Source of the DNA: Nitrospinaceae bacterium
Lineage (GTDB): Bacteria; Nitrospinota; Nitrospinia; Nitrospinales; VA-1
DNA length: 44,678 nucleotides
Direction: 5' to 3'
Assembly: GCA_029261655.1 (NCBI GenBank)
Contig: JAJDAY010000014.1
Span: 1-44,678, forward strand
The translations under genes and the position numbers were made by a program. Numbering within the stretch: position 1 is the first letter of the stretch; each line of letters opens with the position of its first letter. Positions 15,406-24,009 of the stretch are shown here, in pieces. The notes below the pieces were generated by a model that was given only the letters and a program-made list of their open reading frames with translations, was not told where the DNA came from and did no database searches.

Positions 15406-15457
15406 CCGCTTCAGCATTCATGAGTTTCTATTTCAAAAAGAGTGAGTGTGTTTGGGT

Positions 15458-16306
15458 ATGATACGAAAAACTATCATCATTCTTATTTTGGGCTGTATCG
15501 GAGGCGCGGGATTTTTTCTGAGTGAAGGAGAAATCGGGGATGGCTTCGCATTTTTTAGTTCGAAAGATGATACGGAGGTGAAGAAAAAAAACCTCGTCAA
15601 GCCAAAGTCCTATTATTCCAGCCGCAAACACAAGGTTGCTGATTTCAATTACGAAAGGCTGAGTTTTTTCCCGGTCCTGAACGATCCTTCCATGACCAAA
15701 ATGATGGGTTTGAATGGGCAGGTCATTAAGAAAATCCATTATTCTCCACCCCGAGCTACCCGGCCTGAGAAAAAAATAAGGAAACAACCCTCCGTTCCCG
15801 TTACTCCCGTTAAGATCGAGAAAAAAATTTTGAAAACCCCATCCACCGCGCCAATCCCGGCGACTCCAGAAAAGATCGTGGTTGAATCCGGGGAAGAATC
15901 TAGGAAGGAACCAATGCGGTCCGTGAGTCAAATATTAGAAAAATTTCCGATCCTTTCCTCACAAGGTGATTCACGGTCCAGCGGGTTGCAAGGCGAAAGC
16001 AAATCGTCTCCCTCTATTATAGATGCGGGGCTTTTGAAAGTAACCGAAAACCCGTCCTCTGAAAAGATGTCGTTTGTTGTGCAGGTCAGTTCCTTTAGGA
16101 AGGTGCAGGATGCTGAAACGTTAAGAGATGCTCTGGGGAAAAAAGGATACGCCTCCTTCATCGGTAAAAAAGAATTGCCGAATAAAGGAACGTGGTACCG
16201 GGTGAATATCGGAAGCTATCAGGATCACGCGGGTGCCGAGAGAGCGGCGGGCGAGTATTATCGAACAGAAAATCGTAAAGCCATGGTGATAAGAAATGCC
16301 GGCTGA
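15458..16306 (+). CDS. Membrane-anchored SPOR-domain protein
   Basis: A 282-residue protein with one N-terminal transmembrane helix (about 5-22, TIIILILGCIGGAGFF), a long Pro/Lys-rich disordered linker (about 50-200), and a C-terminal SPOR domain (about 205-280: SFVVQVSSFRKVQDAETLRD, GTWYRVNIGSYQDHAGAERA). SPOR domains bind stretches of peptidoglycan lacking stem peptides at the septum and recruit proteins to division sites, so a role in cell division or envelope remodelling is likely. The ATG at 15458 was preferred to an earlier GTG at 15446. It starts 52 bases after argS and converges with the TPR gene 16 bases away. Confidence 0.85.
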   Translation: MIRKTIIILILGCIGGAGFFLSEGEIGDGFAFFSSKDDTEVKKKNLVKPKSYYSSRKHKVADFNYERLSFFPVLNDPSMTKMMGLNGQVIKKIHYSPPRATRPEKKIRKQPSVPVTPVKIEKKILKTPSTAPIPATPEKIVVESGEESRKEPMRSVSQILEKFPILSSQGDSRSSGLQGESKSSPSIIDAGLLKVTENPSSEKMSFVVQVSSFRKVQDAETLRDALGKKGYASFIGKKELPNKGTWYRVNIGSYQDHAGAERAAGEYYRTENRKAMVIRNAG

Positions 16307-16322
16307 TTGAATTTTTTCCGCT

Positions 16323-17696
16323 TCAAAACTTCTGCAGAATTTCTACCGGATCATCCACCCGCGGGCCGCCATAAAAATTTTCCTTGCTGTCAAACCAGGG
16401 GTTGAACCGATATCCTTCTATGTCGTCCTGATACAGTTTCCGCCTTTGATCCGCTTCATCGAATACAAAATCAATTTTTGAATCCTTCCCCTCTTCAATG
16501 GTGACGGTTCCTTTCAGCGTGGGAATGAAAGGATGCCAGGCGAGAACCTCATAGGTTCCGGGAGGGACATCTGAGAGACTGAAATTGCCCTCTGCGTCCG
16601 AAATGGCATAATAAGGATTTTCAACCATGAAGCCACGGGTTTGCAGGAAAGGATGCAGGTTGCATTTGATCAGAAATTCGTTTGTGTCCTGGTTGACAAA
16701 TGCCGAACGAACTTGACTGGAATGCTTGGTGACCGCTTTATTGCTCACTTGATCGACATAAGAGGAGCTGTTGATTTCATAGGTAGCGATTTCATGGCGG
16801 ATGGGGTCTTTGTTTTCCACAAGAATATTTTCGCCATTGCGGACCCCGATCACGTATTGATCCGAATGACAGCGGTCTATATTGAAGGTCTGCATTTTAG
16901 TGGGAAACGGTTTGCCCTTTTTAATACCCTGAATAGCGATGACCGTGTCTTTGAGCCCTGAGTTCTCCGAAACGGTGAAATCCCGTAAAATCCGGTGACC
17001 CTTGCCATCGGAAATGCGCGCGCAAAACTTAATGTTGGGAGCGTGAATCAAATGAAATGACCGCGCTCTGGGTACGGGCCCGGTCAACGTCACCCGTCCG
17101 CTCAACGTGCCTGAGCTGTTCACCTCGGCAACTTTATATTCCCCTGGAATTTGTTCAAAAAGCTTTTTGGACAGTTTCTGATTTTTGCGATAGAGGTGGT
17201 TGACCTGTTCCCGGGCTTTTTCCGGACGGTTCTGCAAAAGATAAAGGATTCCCAGATCGTATCTGGCCTTGGACATGCGTGAGTCTTTTTCCAACGCCAT
17301 TTGGAACTCCGTTTCCGCTTCTTCAAACAAGCCGAGACGGGTGAAAGACACGCCTCGGTTGTACCGCAAAAACGCGTGATCGTATCCCAGCCCCAAAGCT
17401 TCTTCAAATTTGAGCAGAGCGTCCTTGTGCTTTCCTGTCTGACTCAGCGCCACCCCCAGATTTGCATGGGCCAGCGCAAATTTCGAGTCCAGCTCTATGG
17501 CTTTTTGAAATTGTACGGCGGCATCCTGCCAGTCTTTCACCTGGCTCAATCTCAGCCCTTTTTGATAATACCCCGTTGCGTCCAGAGGTTCCCTGGCTTC
17601 TGATTGAACGGAAGAAAACGACCCTGTTATGAGAAGACCCACAAACAGCGCGATGGCTTTAAATATTAACTTTTCGGGAGTGCGTGAATGGATCAT
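16323..17696 (-). CDS. Exported TPR protein with carboxypeptidase-regulatory-like domain
   Basis: A 457-residue protein with a signal peptide (about 1-33) followed by four or so tetratricopeptide repeats (about 40-175: YYQKGLRLSQVKDWQDAAVQ, ALAHANLGVALSQTGKHKDA, AFLRYNRGVSFTRLGLFEEA, SKARYDLGILYLLQNRPEKA). A beta-rich middle (GTLSGRVTLTGPVP) is followed by a cupredoxin-like stretch with His and Cys (RHEIATYEI, LIKCNLHPFLQTRGFM). The carboxypeptidase-regulatory-like repeat (YYAISDAEGNFSLSDVPPGT, then YEVLAWHPF) is near the C-terminus. It likely works in the periplasm as a scaffold. The His/Cys pattern CNLHPF is typical of blue-copper-like folds, but no complete copper site is proven. Confidence 0.8.
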   Translation of the reverse strand: MIHSRTPEKLIFKAIALFVGLLITGSFSSVQSEAREPLDATGYYQKGLRLSQVKDWQDAAVQFQKAIELDSKFALAHANLGVALSQTGKHKDALLKFEEALGLGYDHAFLRYNRGVSFTRLGLFEEAETEFQMALEKDSRMSKARYDLGILYLLQNRPEKAREQVNHLYRKNQKLSKKLFEQIPGEYKVAEVNSSGTLSGRVTLTGPVPRARSFHLIHAPNIKFCARISDGKGHRILRDFTVSENSGLKDTVIAIQGIKKGKPFPTKMQTFNIDRCHSDQYVIGVRNGENILVENKDPIRHEIATYEINSSSYVDQVSNKAVTKHSSQVRSAFVNQDTNEFLIKCNLHPFLQTRGFMVENPYYAISDAEGNFSLSDVPPGTYEVLAWHPFIPTLKGTVTIEEGKDSKIDFVFDEADQRRKLYQDDIEGYRFNPWFDSKENFYGGPRVDDPVEILQKF

Positions 17697-17895
17697 GTCG
17701 GCTCTTTTAAAATGGGTAAAATATTGAATTTACCAATCTACAATTCCCGCAATGGCCTGTCAACCGGAACTGAAAATTGTTGTGGCGCCCCGCTTGTTTG
17801 CATCTTGAACGGCTTTTGAATAAGATATAAATAATAGCAAAAAATTCCACCTTTTATCAGCGTGACCGGTGGAGGAGGAGACGCATTTCCCTGTC

Positions 17896-18864
17896 ATGAA
17901 CGATTCATTGATCCCATTCAAGGCCCATTGGCTGGTCAAAGGCGGTGTCGCGCAGACGATTCTGGGCTCCCAATTTCCAGGCGAGACCTTCCTTCCTCCG
18001 AGAAAAATCCACAAAATTCCATTGGAGCCGCGCTCCCAGATGATTGCCCTGGAACTTGAGAACAGGAATACCAAAAGTCCGATTATATTACTGGCTCATG
18101 GCATGGGCGGCTGTTCCGAATCGGGATATATACGGCGCATCGCGGCCAGGATCTGGAAACGGGATTTCGGCGTGTTCATGATGAACCAGCGGGGAAGCGG
18201 CGCCGGGCTGGGTCTGAGCGAAACACTGTGGAATGGTGGGTCGAGTGAAGACATGGAACAAATGGTGAAATACATCGTCAACCTGTATCCCAAACGAGCG
18301 CTTCTCATTGTGGGGTTTTCACTGAGCGGCAACGTGTTGCTGAAATATCTGGGGGAGGGCAGAAAGATATCCAAAAATATTCACGGCGCCTTTGCCGTCA
18401 ATCCGCCCATCGACCTTAAAACCGCCAGTCAGCTCCTGTGCAGTGGAAAAGGCTCCGGGATATTCAACCCCTATTTTATGAAATTATTGCGCCGCCAATG
18501 TCAGGCGTTGGGCGAATGTTTTCCCGAAGCCGTCCCGCCGAAGAGCAAGTTCAAGAATATCTGGGACTTCGATGTGGTCTACACAGCCCCGGCGGCAGGT
18601 TTCAAGGACGTAGAGGAATATTATCAAAAAAGCAGTGCCCGACAGTTTATAAAGTCCATCGAAGTGCCCACCCAGATTCTGTGCGCCAAAGACGACCCCT
18701 TCATTCCCCCCACCGTATTCGACGGCCTTGGCGAAAACGGCTACGTCAACACCCTGTTCCCCGATCACGGCGGGCATATGGGATACCTGGCATCCAAAAA
18801 AACATCCTTAGGCGACAAGCGCTGGATGGATTATGTCATCGTCGATTGGGTGGAGAATGCCTGA
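17896..18864 (+). CDS. YheT-family alpha/beta hydrolase
   Basis: A 322-residue alpha/beta-hydrolase of the YheT/ABHD1-3 group. The N-terminal HWLVKGGVAQTILGS is the family's characteristic opening. The oxyanion loop is LLAHGMGG, the nucleophile Ser lies in VGFSLSGN, the acid is the Asp in CAKDDPFIP and the catalytic His is in HGGHMGYL. Family members act on acyl esters, probably lipids, though most bacterial substrates are unknown. The ATG at 17896 lies 16 bases after a GGAGGAGG run; a GTG at 17869 is an alternative start, so the exact N-terminus is uncertain. Confidence 0.9.
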   Translation: MNDSLIPFKAHWLVKGGVAQTILGSQFPGETFLPPRKIHKIPLEPRSQMIALELENRNTKSPIILLAHGMGGCSESGYIRRIAARIWKRDFGVFMMNQRGSGAGLGLSETLWNGGSSEDMEQMVKYIVNLYPKRALLIVGFSLSGNVLLKYLGEGRKISKNIHGAFAVNPPIDLKTASQLLCSGKGSGIFNPYFMKLLRRQCQALGECFPEAVPPKSKFKNIWDFDVVYTAPAAGFKDVEEYYQKSSARQFIKSIEVPTQILCAKDDPFIPPTVFDGLGENGYVNTLFPDHGGHMGYLASKKTSLGDKRWMDYVIVDWVENA

Positions 18865-18969
18865 TTTCAAGTTCAATTGCGGGGCCATTGCGAGGTCTGG
18901 GACCGAGCATTTGATAAAGAGATCCTTTAGCCCGATATGTCAACTTAATGGAATGGCCGGAGACTCCAC

Positions 18970-19287
18970 TTGAAAATCGAACTTTTATATTTTAAAGGTT
19001 GCCCGGGCTTTACGCCCACATTGTCTCTTCTTCAAAAGGTGTTGGATGAAGAAGGAATACCAGCCAAGGTGCAAACTATCCTTGTGGAGTCCGAGTTGGC
19101 GGCGCAGTCATTGCGGTTTTTGGGGTCGCCTTCCATCCGGGTGGACGGGCAGGATATTGAGTTAGAGGCCCGGACGGCAACTGATTTTGGAATCAAATGC
19201 CGCATTTACGATAATGAGGGTGTGCCGGGCGGGGTCCCTGCTAAAAATAAAATCCGCGAAGCGATTCGCAAAGGGGGAAAAAAATAA
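18970..19287 (+). CDS. Small thioredoxin-like protein
   Basis: A 105-residue protein starting at a TTG with a GGAG site nearby. The opening KIELLYFKGCPGFTPTLSLL is the first strand and helix of a thioredoxin fold with one cysteine (Cys11-Pro-Gly) where a CXXC pair would normally sit. LGSPSIRVDGQDIE carries the cis-proline loop. It resembles the short thioredoxin-like proteins near mercury or alkylmercury lyase genes. With a single active-site cysteine it could be a transferase or carrier rather than a disulfide reductase. Another cysteine is in GIKCRIYD. No partner is visible. Confidence 0.75.
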   Translation: MKIELLYFKGCPGFTPTLSLLQKVLDEEGIPAKVQTILVESELAAQSLRFLGSPSIRVDGQDIELEARTATDFGIKCRIYDNEGVPGGVPAKNKIREAIRKGGKK

Positions 19288-19341
19288 GCTCAGGATGACG
19301 GAAAAAATGGTTGAGTTGTGGAGGGGTTAAATATTTCTGTG

Positions 19342-20229
19342 TTATGCGAAGGTGTCTATTCGTGGAATAGCAGGTTCTTCGTTTTTTACCAGACTCAAGG
19401 TCATGATGTGACTCGCGCATTTCGGACCGGTGGAGTTTCGGTTGGCTTTCAGGATAAGCTTCTGCCCGTCCTGCGCGGTTTTTGGAAGGGTGAATTTGAT
19501 GGGACCGGTCGCGGACTTGAGGGTCCAGACTTTATTGGTCCCGATGGCATTCTCAGGAATACGCACCTTGTAATAGTAAACGGCGGGGGCGGGATCGAGC
19601 GTTTCTCCATTGGGCACGTGAATATTCAATAGAAGGTCCCCGCATTTATTGGAGAACATGCTTTTGTGGCCCTTATCGGGAACACGAATGAACATGCGAG
19701 TCCAGGGCCCCGACGGAATTCTGACCTGAAAACTTTCTTCGCCTTTTTTTACCCGGACTATATTTGAATGGGACGGCAGGCGTTTTTTGAGAAAAATGTT
19801 TTTTCGGATATCCAGCGAAAAAATTTTCTTTTCCCATTCAAATAAAGTATCGCCCACACCCTTGAAACTGCGCTCAGAATTTTCTGTTGGGTGAATTTTA
19901 CTGGCCGTATTCAAGGGTGTGGGCGCTTTTTCTAAAGGCGTCGCCATCATCGGAACGCCCGAATTATCTTTACTCTGGTCTTCATAGAATCGATTTCTAT
20001 GTTCGTTCACTGTTTTCCAGGCAAGGCTTTTTTGCCGGCTGATTTTGTAGCGAACTTCAAGTGTGTTAAACGCGTCGGAAATTTTTTGAAATTTTGGTGT
20101 CAGGGCGGGTTTTCCGGGATTCAGGTCGGGATGATATTTTTTAGCCAGGAAGTGATAGGACCGTCTCACTTCTTCCCATTTTGCATTGGGACCGACATTC
20201 AGGGTTGTAAAGCATTCGGATAATTTCAT
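19342..20229 (-). CDS. J-domain protein with divergent DnaJ C-terminal region
   Basis: A 295-residue protein from the ATG at 20229; a TTG at 20274 is possible. Residues 5-65 form a J domain with intact His33-Pro34-Asp35 (AKKYHPDLNPG), the motif that stimulates DnaK ATPase. The middle (about 70-140) is low in order. The second half has features of a DnaJ C-terminal substrate domain (GDLLLNIHVPNGETLDPAPAV, KVRIPENAIGTNKVWTLKSA), but the zinc-finger repeats are absent, so it is like CbpA-type co-chaperones and diverged. A canonical dnaJ is separately present at 36841-37929. It may serve a dedicated client. Confidence 0.78.
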   Translation of the reverse strand: MKLSECFTTLNVGPNAKWEEVRRSYHFLAKKYHPDLNPGKPALTPKFQKISDAFNTLEVRYKISRQKSLAWKTVNEHRNRFYEDQSKDNSGVPMMATPLEKAPTPLNTASKIHPTENSERSFKGVGDTLFEWEKKIFSLDIRKNIFLKKRLPSHSNIVRVKKGEESFQVRIPSGPWTRMFIRVPDKGHKSMFSNKCGDLLLNIHVPNGETLDPAPAVYYYKVRIPENAIGTNKVWTLKSATGPIKFTLPKTAQDGQKLILKANRNSTGPKCASHIMTLSLVKNEEPAIPRIDTFA

Positions 20230-20350
20230 GGCATTCTGAATCCTGTGTTCTTGGTAATTTGCCGCTGGATTCAAAATGCCAGAGAGTTGTTACGATTTTG
20301 TTAAGCCGATGTTTCGTTATTCATACAAATAAAGGGATGCCGAAATTCTC

Positions 20351-20491
20351 GTGAAAAACCACTTTCTGGCCCTTAAAAATATTTCTCCGAGGGTCCTGGC
20401 AAAATTGACAAAAATGGCCGGTTCCATTAAATTGGTAGAGATACCGGGTAAAACAGGCCAGCTTGAAAGGGCCTTTGAAAGGATGGAGTGA
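20351..20491 (+). CDS. Possible 46-residue small ORF coupled to the ankyrin gene
   Basis: GTG at 20351 opens a 46-codon frame (VKNHFLALKNISPRVLAKLT, then residues rich in Lys and Glu) whose TGA stop shares its last base with the ATG of the ankyrin gene. The overlap suggests translational coupling. The peptide is basic and amphipathic in pattern. Only a weak AAGGGA lies upstream, 14 bases away. It could be a real small protein, a leader, or a chance frame. Confidence 0.3.
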   Translation: MKNHFLALKNISPRVLAKLTKMAGSIKLVEIPGKTGQLERAFERME

Positions 20492-20904
20492 TGAAGCGGG
20501 TGAGAGATTTCTTTAGACTATACTTCCTTGCAAACCTCCTGTTTCTGGGGAGTTTTGCCCTTGCGGAGACAGCTCTGGCATCGCCGATTCATGAAGCCGC
20601 TGTGAGCGGAGATGTTGAACTTGTGGAGATGCTGATCGCCAATGGCGCCGATGTGGATGACCGGGACGTGCATGGCTACACCCCCCTTCTTCTGGCCATT
20701 CAGGCAGGGCATACGAATATCGCCAAGGTGTTGATCGACAACGACGCCGATGTGAACGCCAGGGCGGTGAACGATGGCGGCGAAGAGGTCACCCCGCTGG
20801 ACTTGTCTATTCTCCTGGGCCACGGCTTTACGGAAGCTCTATTGCGCCGTCATGGCGCTACCAATCCGCATCCCCCTGCCAATTTGCCCGGACCCACCCC
20901 GTAA
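20491..20904 (+). CDS. Exported ankyrin-repeat protein
   Basis: A 137-residue protein with a signal peptide (MKRVRDFFRLYFLANLLFLG to about residue 29, ALASP). Its mature part is about three ankyrin repeats: SPIHEAAVSGDVELVEMLIA, NGADVDDRDVHGYTPLLLAI, QAGHTNIAKVLIDND and ADVNARAVNDGGEEVTPLDL. Ankyrin repeats bind partner proteins; small periplasmic ones (AnkB-like) often accompany catalases or redox enzymes, but none is next to it. The ending NPHPPANLPGPTP is proline rich. The ATG shares a base with the stop of a possible small ORF. Confidence 0.88.
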   Translation: MKRVRDFFRLYFLANLLFLGSFALAETALASPIHEAAVSGDVELVEMLIANGADVDDRDVHGYTPLLLAIQAGHTNIAKVLIDNDADVNARAVNDGGEEVTPLDLSILLGHGFTEALLRRHGATNPHPPANLPGPTP

Positions 20905-21007
20905 GAAAACCCCCGTTTAAGGCATATTCTTTTTGGACCTGATCGTATTTATCGCTAGAATAGTTCTGCTATCAAACGAACCCCTGCTCCGTTGAGGATA
21001 TGAAATA

Positions 21008-21421
21008 ATGATCAAGTTTATCAAAGTGCTGAAAACCGAGGATCTTCCGATCGGCAAATCTGCCATTGTGTTGGTGGGCGATCAGGAAATTGCGGTTTTC
21101 AATTATAAAAATGAATATTTTGCGGTTTCAAACAAGTGCCCGCATAAGGGCGGACCTTTGGGAGAGGGAAGGGTGCAGGAAGGAATTGTGATATGCCCCA
21201 ATCACGAATGGCGGTTTGAATTGAAAACCGGCAACAGCATGCAGAACCCCGAAATGAAATGCGGGGTGTATCCCGTCCGGGTCAAAGATGAAAAAATCTA
21301 CGTCGGGTTCGATCAAAATAAGAAGAAAATTTACGGGAAGGAAGCGTACGCTCTGCCGGCATCCTTGAAATTTAAAATTCCGACGATTCAAAAACCGATC
21401 AATCCCGATGAAGAGCTTTAA
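21008..21421 (+). CDS. Rieske [2Fe-2S] ferredoxin-like protein
   Basis: A 137-residue soluble Rieske protein with both cluster boxes: Cys44-x-His46 (NKCPHKGGPLG) and Cys63-x-x-His66 (VICPNHEWRFE). The spacing and the absence of a transmembrane helix place it with NirD-like and dioxygenase-type ferredoxins rather than bc1 Rieske subunits. It would carry single electrons in the cytoplasm. The C-terminal 35 residues are an extension beyond the fold. No oxygenase or nitrite reductase large subunit is beside it, so the partner is unknown. Confidence 0.92.
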   Translation: MIKFIKVLKTEDLPIGKSAIVLVGDQEIAVFNYKNEYFAVSNKCPHKGGPLGEGRVQEGIVICPNHEWRFELKTGNSMQNPEMKCGVYPVRVKDEKIYVGFDQNKKKIYGKEAYALPASLKFKIPTIQKPINPDEEL

Positions 21422-21457
21422 GGGAGAATAGTACCAGGCAGGGCTTTAGAAATTATT

Positions 21458-21895
21458 TTAGCCGGTGAGATTGTCATCCTCGATTTCAACCCACTTGGGA
21501 TCGCCGTGGGTTTTATAATTTTGCGTTCCGGCGTAGGTCCCGCCGTGGTAAATATTTACTTTGAATTTTCCGCCACCATAGTTTTCCGCAATAAAAGGAA
21601 CCGGGTCTTCTATTTCAATCAATTCCGTAGTTTTAAATTTTCCGACCAATTTAAACTCCATGCCCATTCCAGAGGGAAGCAGAACAAAGAACTTTAAATT
21701 AGTTGTGTGAAGGAATTGCATCATATCATTTTCCATGTCGTCCTTGTCGTACACAGGCCCGGATTTTTGCCGCGAGCGCAGTTTTAAATAATCTTCCAGC
21801 AAATTATAAAACCACCAGTTTTTTTCTTTACGCTGGTCGTGCAAAAAAGGGTATTCGACAAAACCGTATTTATTGATAAATGGTTTTTTTGCCAT
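21458..21895 (-). CDS. Conserved-looking hypothetical protein, no signal peptide
   Basis: A 145-residue soluble protein rich in aromatic and charged residues. It starts MAKKPFINKYGFVEYPFLHD and has WWFYNLLEDYLKLRSRQKSG, a hydrophobic strand LKFFVLLPSGMGMEF and a Gly/Tyr-rich tail (NYGGGKFKVNIYHGGTYAGT). The start has a good GGAG-type site. It lies alone, convergent with the Rieske gene and divergent from the methyltransferase gene. No domain is recognised. Confidence 0.7.
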   Translation of the reverse strand: MAKKPFINKYGFVEYPFLHDQRKEKNWWFYNLLEDYLKLRSRQKSGPVYDKDDMENDMMQFLHTTNLKFFVLLPSGMGMEFKLVGKFKTTELIEIEDPVPFIAENYGGGKFKVNIYHGGTYAGTQNYKTHGDPKWVEIEDDNLTG

Positions 21896-21984
21896 TAAAA
21901 TTCTCCTTATTGAAACTATCTAAACGAATTCTTATTATATTCAGTTGCAAGCCAGATACAAGGTGCTTTGAATAAACAGAGTGA

Positions 21985-22755
21985 ATGACAAACATGTTTG
22001 ATAAATTTTATCGGTTGAATTACTGGCGGTTGGGGTTTCAATCCAGATTATACGACCTGTTGACTCCAGAGGCCTACAGAGAGTCTGCCCGCCGTTGCGT
22101 TCAGAGTGTGCCGGTGAAAAAAGGACAGGTGCTTCTGGATGTTGGGTGTGGGTCCGGTCTGTTAATTGAAGGTATGAACGATCGGTTGGACTTTGGGTTA
22201 CGCTATCTGGGAGTGGACATTCAGATCTCCGGGTTGATCCGGGCACAGAATAAAGCGGAAAAAGAGGGCAGCGTCTCTTTGTTCCAGGCGGATTTCACTC
22301 ACCCGCTCCCCCTTAAAAAGGAGTCGGTTGACATCATCGCGGCGCACTTTTCGCTTTACACGATTGCCGACCGGGAGCGGCGGAAAAAAATCCTTTCCGG
22401 TTTAGTGGAACTATTGAAGCCAAGAGGGTTGATGGTGATCGTCAATCCTTCCCGCGAATACTCAGCGAAAAAAATCATTCGGGAAAGTGTGGGATTGGTG
22501 CGTGAACGAAACGGCGCTTTTTCCGCCTGGGTAAAAAAACTTTTTTTATATCCCTTGACCACCTGTCTGGGGCTGAAATTTATCGAGAAACAACTGAAGG
22601 CGGACCAATGGCACGCCTTCAGTTTTAATGAATTATGTGAAGAGATGGAGTCCGCCGGTCTGGTCGTGGTCCATTCAGAGCCTGTTTATGCAGGGTGCGC
22701 TCATCTGGTCACAGGACGTAAAGTTCAGACCCAGGTTGCTTATCCCCCACTGTAG
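21985..22755 (+). CDS. Class I SAM-dependent methyltransferase
   Basis: A 256-residue methyltransferase: motif I is VLLDVGCGSGLL (about 48-59), the acidic loop YLGVDIQISGL, and post-motif SVDIIAAHFSLYTI, followed by LVELLKPRGLMVIVNPS. The C-terminal half (about 150-256), with a basic amphipathic stretch (AWVKKLFLYPL), would select the substrate, which is unknown. The layout matches UbiE/type 11 small-molecule methyltransferases. It is convergent with metK, which makes its SAM cofactor, but they are separate transcription units. Confidence 0.88.
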   Translation: MTNMFDKFYRLNYWRLGFQSRLYDLLTPEAYRESARRCVQSVPVKKGQVLLDVGCGSGLLIEGMNDRLDFGLRYLGVDIQISGLIRAQNKAEKEGSVSLFQADFTHPLPLKKESVDIIAAHFSLYTIADRERRKKILSGLVELLKPRGLMVIVNPSREYSAKKIIRESVGLVRERNGAFSAWVKKLFLYPLTTCLGLKFIEKQLKADQWHAFSFNELCEEMESAGLVVVHSEPVYAGCAHLVTGRKVQTQVAYPPL

Positions 22756-22783
22756 AGAAGACAGAGCCGGTGAATAGTTAGCC

Positions 22784-22811
22784 CGCTGGCATTACAAGCC
22801 AGCGTCTTTTT
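22784..22811 (+). terminator. Rho-independent terminator of the methyltransferase gene
   Basis: A 7-base perfect stem, CGCTGGC (22784-22790) with GCCAGCG (22798-22804), and then TCTTTTT. The stem's right arm and T run lie inside the last codons of metK on the other strand. Confidence 0.7.
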
Positions 22812-23952
22812 GCAGGGCTTTTGCCTTATCTGTTTTTTCCCAGGTGAATTCTTTTTCAGTTCGCCCAAAATGGCCATAGGCGGCGGTTTTGCGATAGCGG
22901 GGTTTCATCAGGTCCAAAGATTTTGTTATCCCTGCGGGTTTCAAAAGAAAATGCGAACGGATCAGGTCTTCCAGAATATCGGGGTTGACCTTGCAGGTTC
23001 CGAAAGTTTCCACAAAGATGGAAACGGGATCGACAACGCCAATGGCGTAGGCCAGCTGGACTTCGCACCGGTCGGCGATTTTTGCCGCCACAAGGTTTTT
23101 AGCGATGTAACGGGCCATATAAGCCGCGGAACGATCCACTTTGGAGGGGTCCTTGCCGGAAAAGGCTCCGCCGCCGTGCCGCGAGAACCCGCCGTAGGTA
23201 TCGACGATGATTTTTCTTCCTGTCAAACCACAATCCCCATGTGGGCCGCCCACCACGAATCGCCCGGTAGGATTGATATGGATCTTCAATTTTTTTTGTC
23301 GGTATTTCTCAGGAATCACCTTGTTTATGACAAGCTCTGTAATCTCACTGCGCAATTGTTTGTTTTTTACATCGGCATCGTGCTGACTGGAAATTACCAC
23401 GGTTTCAATGCCTACCGGCTTATTATTTTTATAGCGAACGGACACTTGTGACTTGCTGTCGGGTCGCAGGTAGGGGAGGGTCCCCTTCTTTCGGAGTTCA
23501 GCCAGTTTGCGCACCAGTTTATGGGCGTACATGATGGGCATGGGCATCAGTTCTTTTGTTTCATTGGAAGCGTACCCGAACATCATTCCCTGGTCTCCCG
23601 CTCCCTGCTCAGACTTCTCCCTGTCCACTCCCTGGGCGATATCTTTAGATTGCTGGTCAAACGAAACCAGAACGCCGCAGGTTTCAAAGTCGAACCCCAT
23701 ATTGGAGTGACTGTAACCGATATCCTGGATGGTACTGCGGACAATTTTGGGGACTTCAATATAACAGTCCGTGGATATTTCACCCGCTACGACTGCGAAC
23801 CCGGTGGTCACCATGGTCTCGCAAGCCACGCGCGCATTAGGATCGTTTGCAAGCACTTCATCCAGAATGGCGTCAGAAATCTGGTCCGCAACTTTATCAG
23901 GGTGGCCTTCTGAAACCGATTCGGATGTAAATAGAAATTCGCCTTTATTCAT
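22792..23952 (-). CDS. metK: S-adenosylmethionine synthetase
   Basis: Makes SAM from methionine and ATP. All signature elements are present: [20 protein letters not shown] near the N-terminus (substrate and metal binding), [12 protein letters not shown] (about 115-127), [20 protein letters not shown] and [19 protein letters not shown] (phosphate binding). At 386 residues it is full length. The start ATG has an AGAGGA site. It is the last gene of the long minus-strand array, 57 bases after ptsI. I looked for a SAM riboswitch in that gap and the space is too short. Confidence 0.98.
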   Translation of the reverse strand: MNKGEFLFTSESVSEGHPDKVADQISDAILDEVLANDPNARVACETMVTTGFAVVAGEISTDCYIEVPKIVRSTIQDIGYSHSNMGFDFETCGVLVSFDQQSKDIAQGVDREKSEQGAGDQGMMFGYASNETKELMPMPIMYAHKLVRKLAELRKKGTLPYLRPDSKSQVSVRYKNNKPVGIETVVISSQHDADVKNKQLRSEITELVINKVIPEKYRQKKLKIHINPTGRFVVGGPHGDCGLTGRKIIVDTYGGFSRHGGGAFSGKDPSKVDRSAAYMARYIAKNLVAAKIADRCEVQLAYAIGVVDPVSIFVETFGTCKVNPDILEDLIRSHFLLKPAGITKSLDLMKPRYRKTAAYGHFGRTEKEFTWEKTDKAKALQKDAGL

Positions 23953-24009
23953 TTTCTGTCCTCTAAGATTGGATGATTTTTAGGTTCCGTTATTATTTTG
24001 AGAATTCCG

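Noticed and set aside
22810..23451. 213-codon open frame antisense to metK
   Set aside because: metK is intact on the other strand and the translated sequence shows no domain.
23953..24009. SAM riboswitch before metK
   Set aside because: The gap is only 57 bases and metK follows ptsI in an operon, too short for any SAM aptamer.
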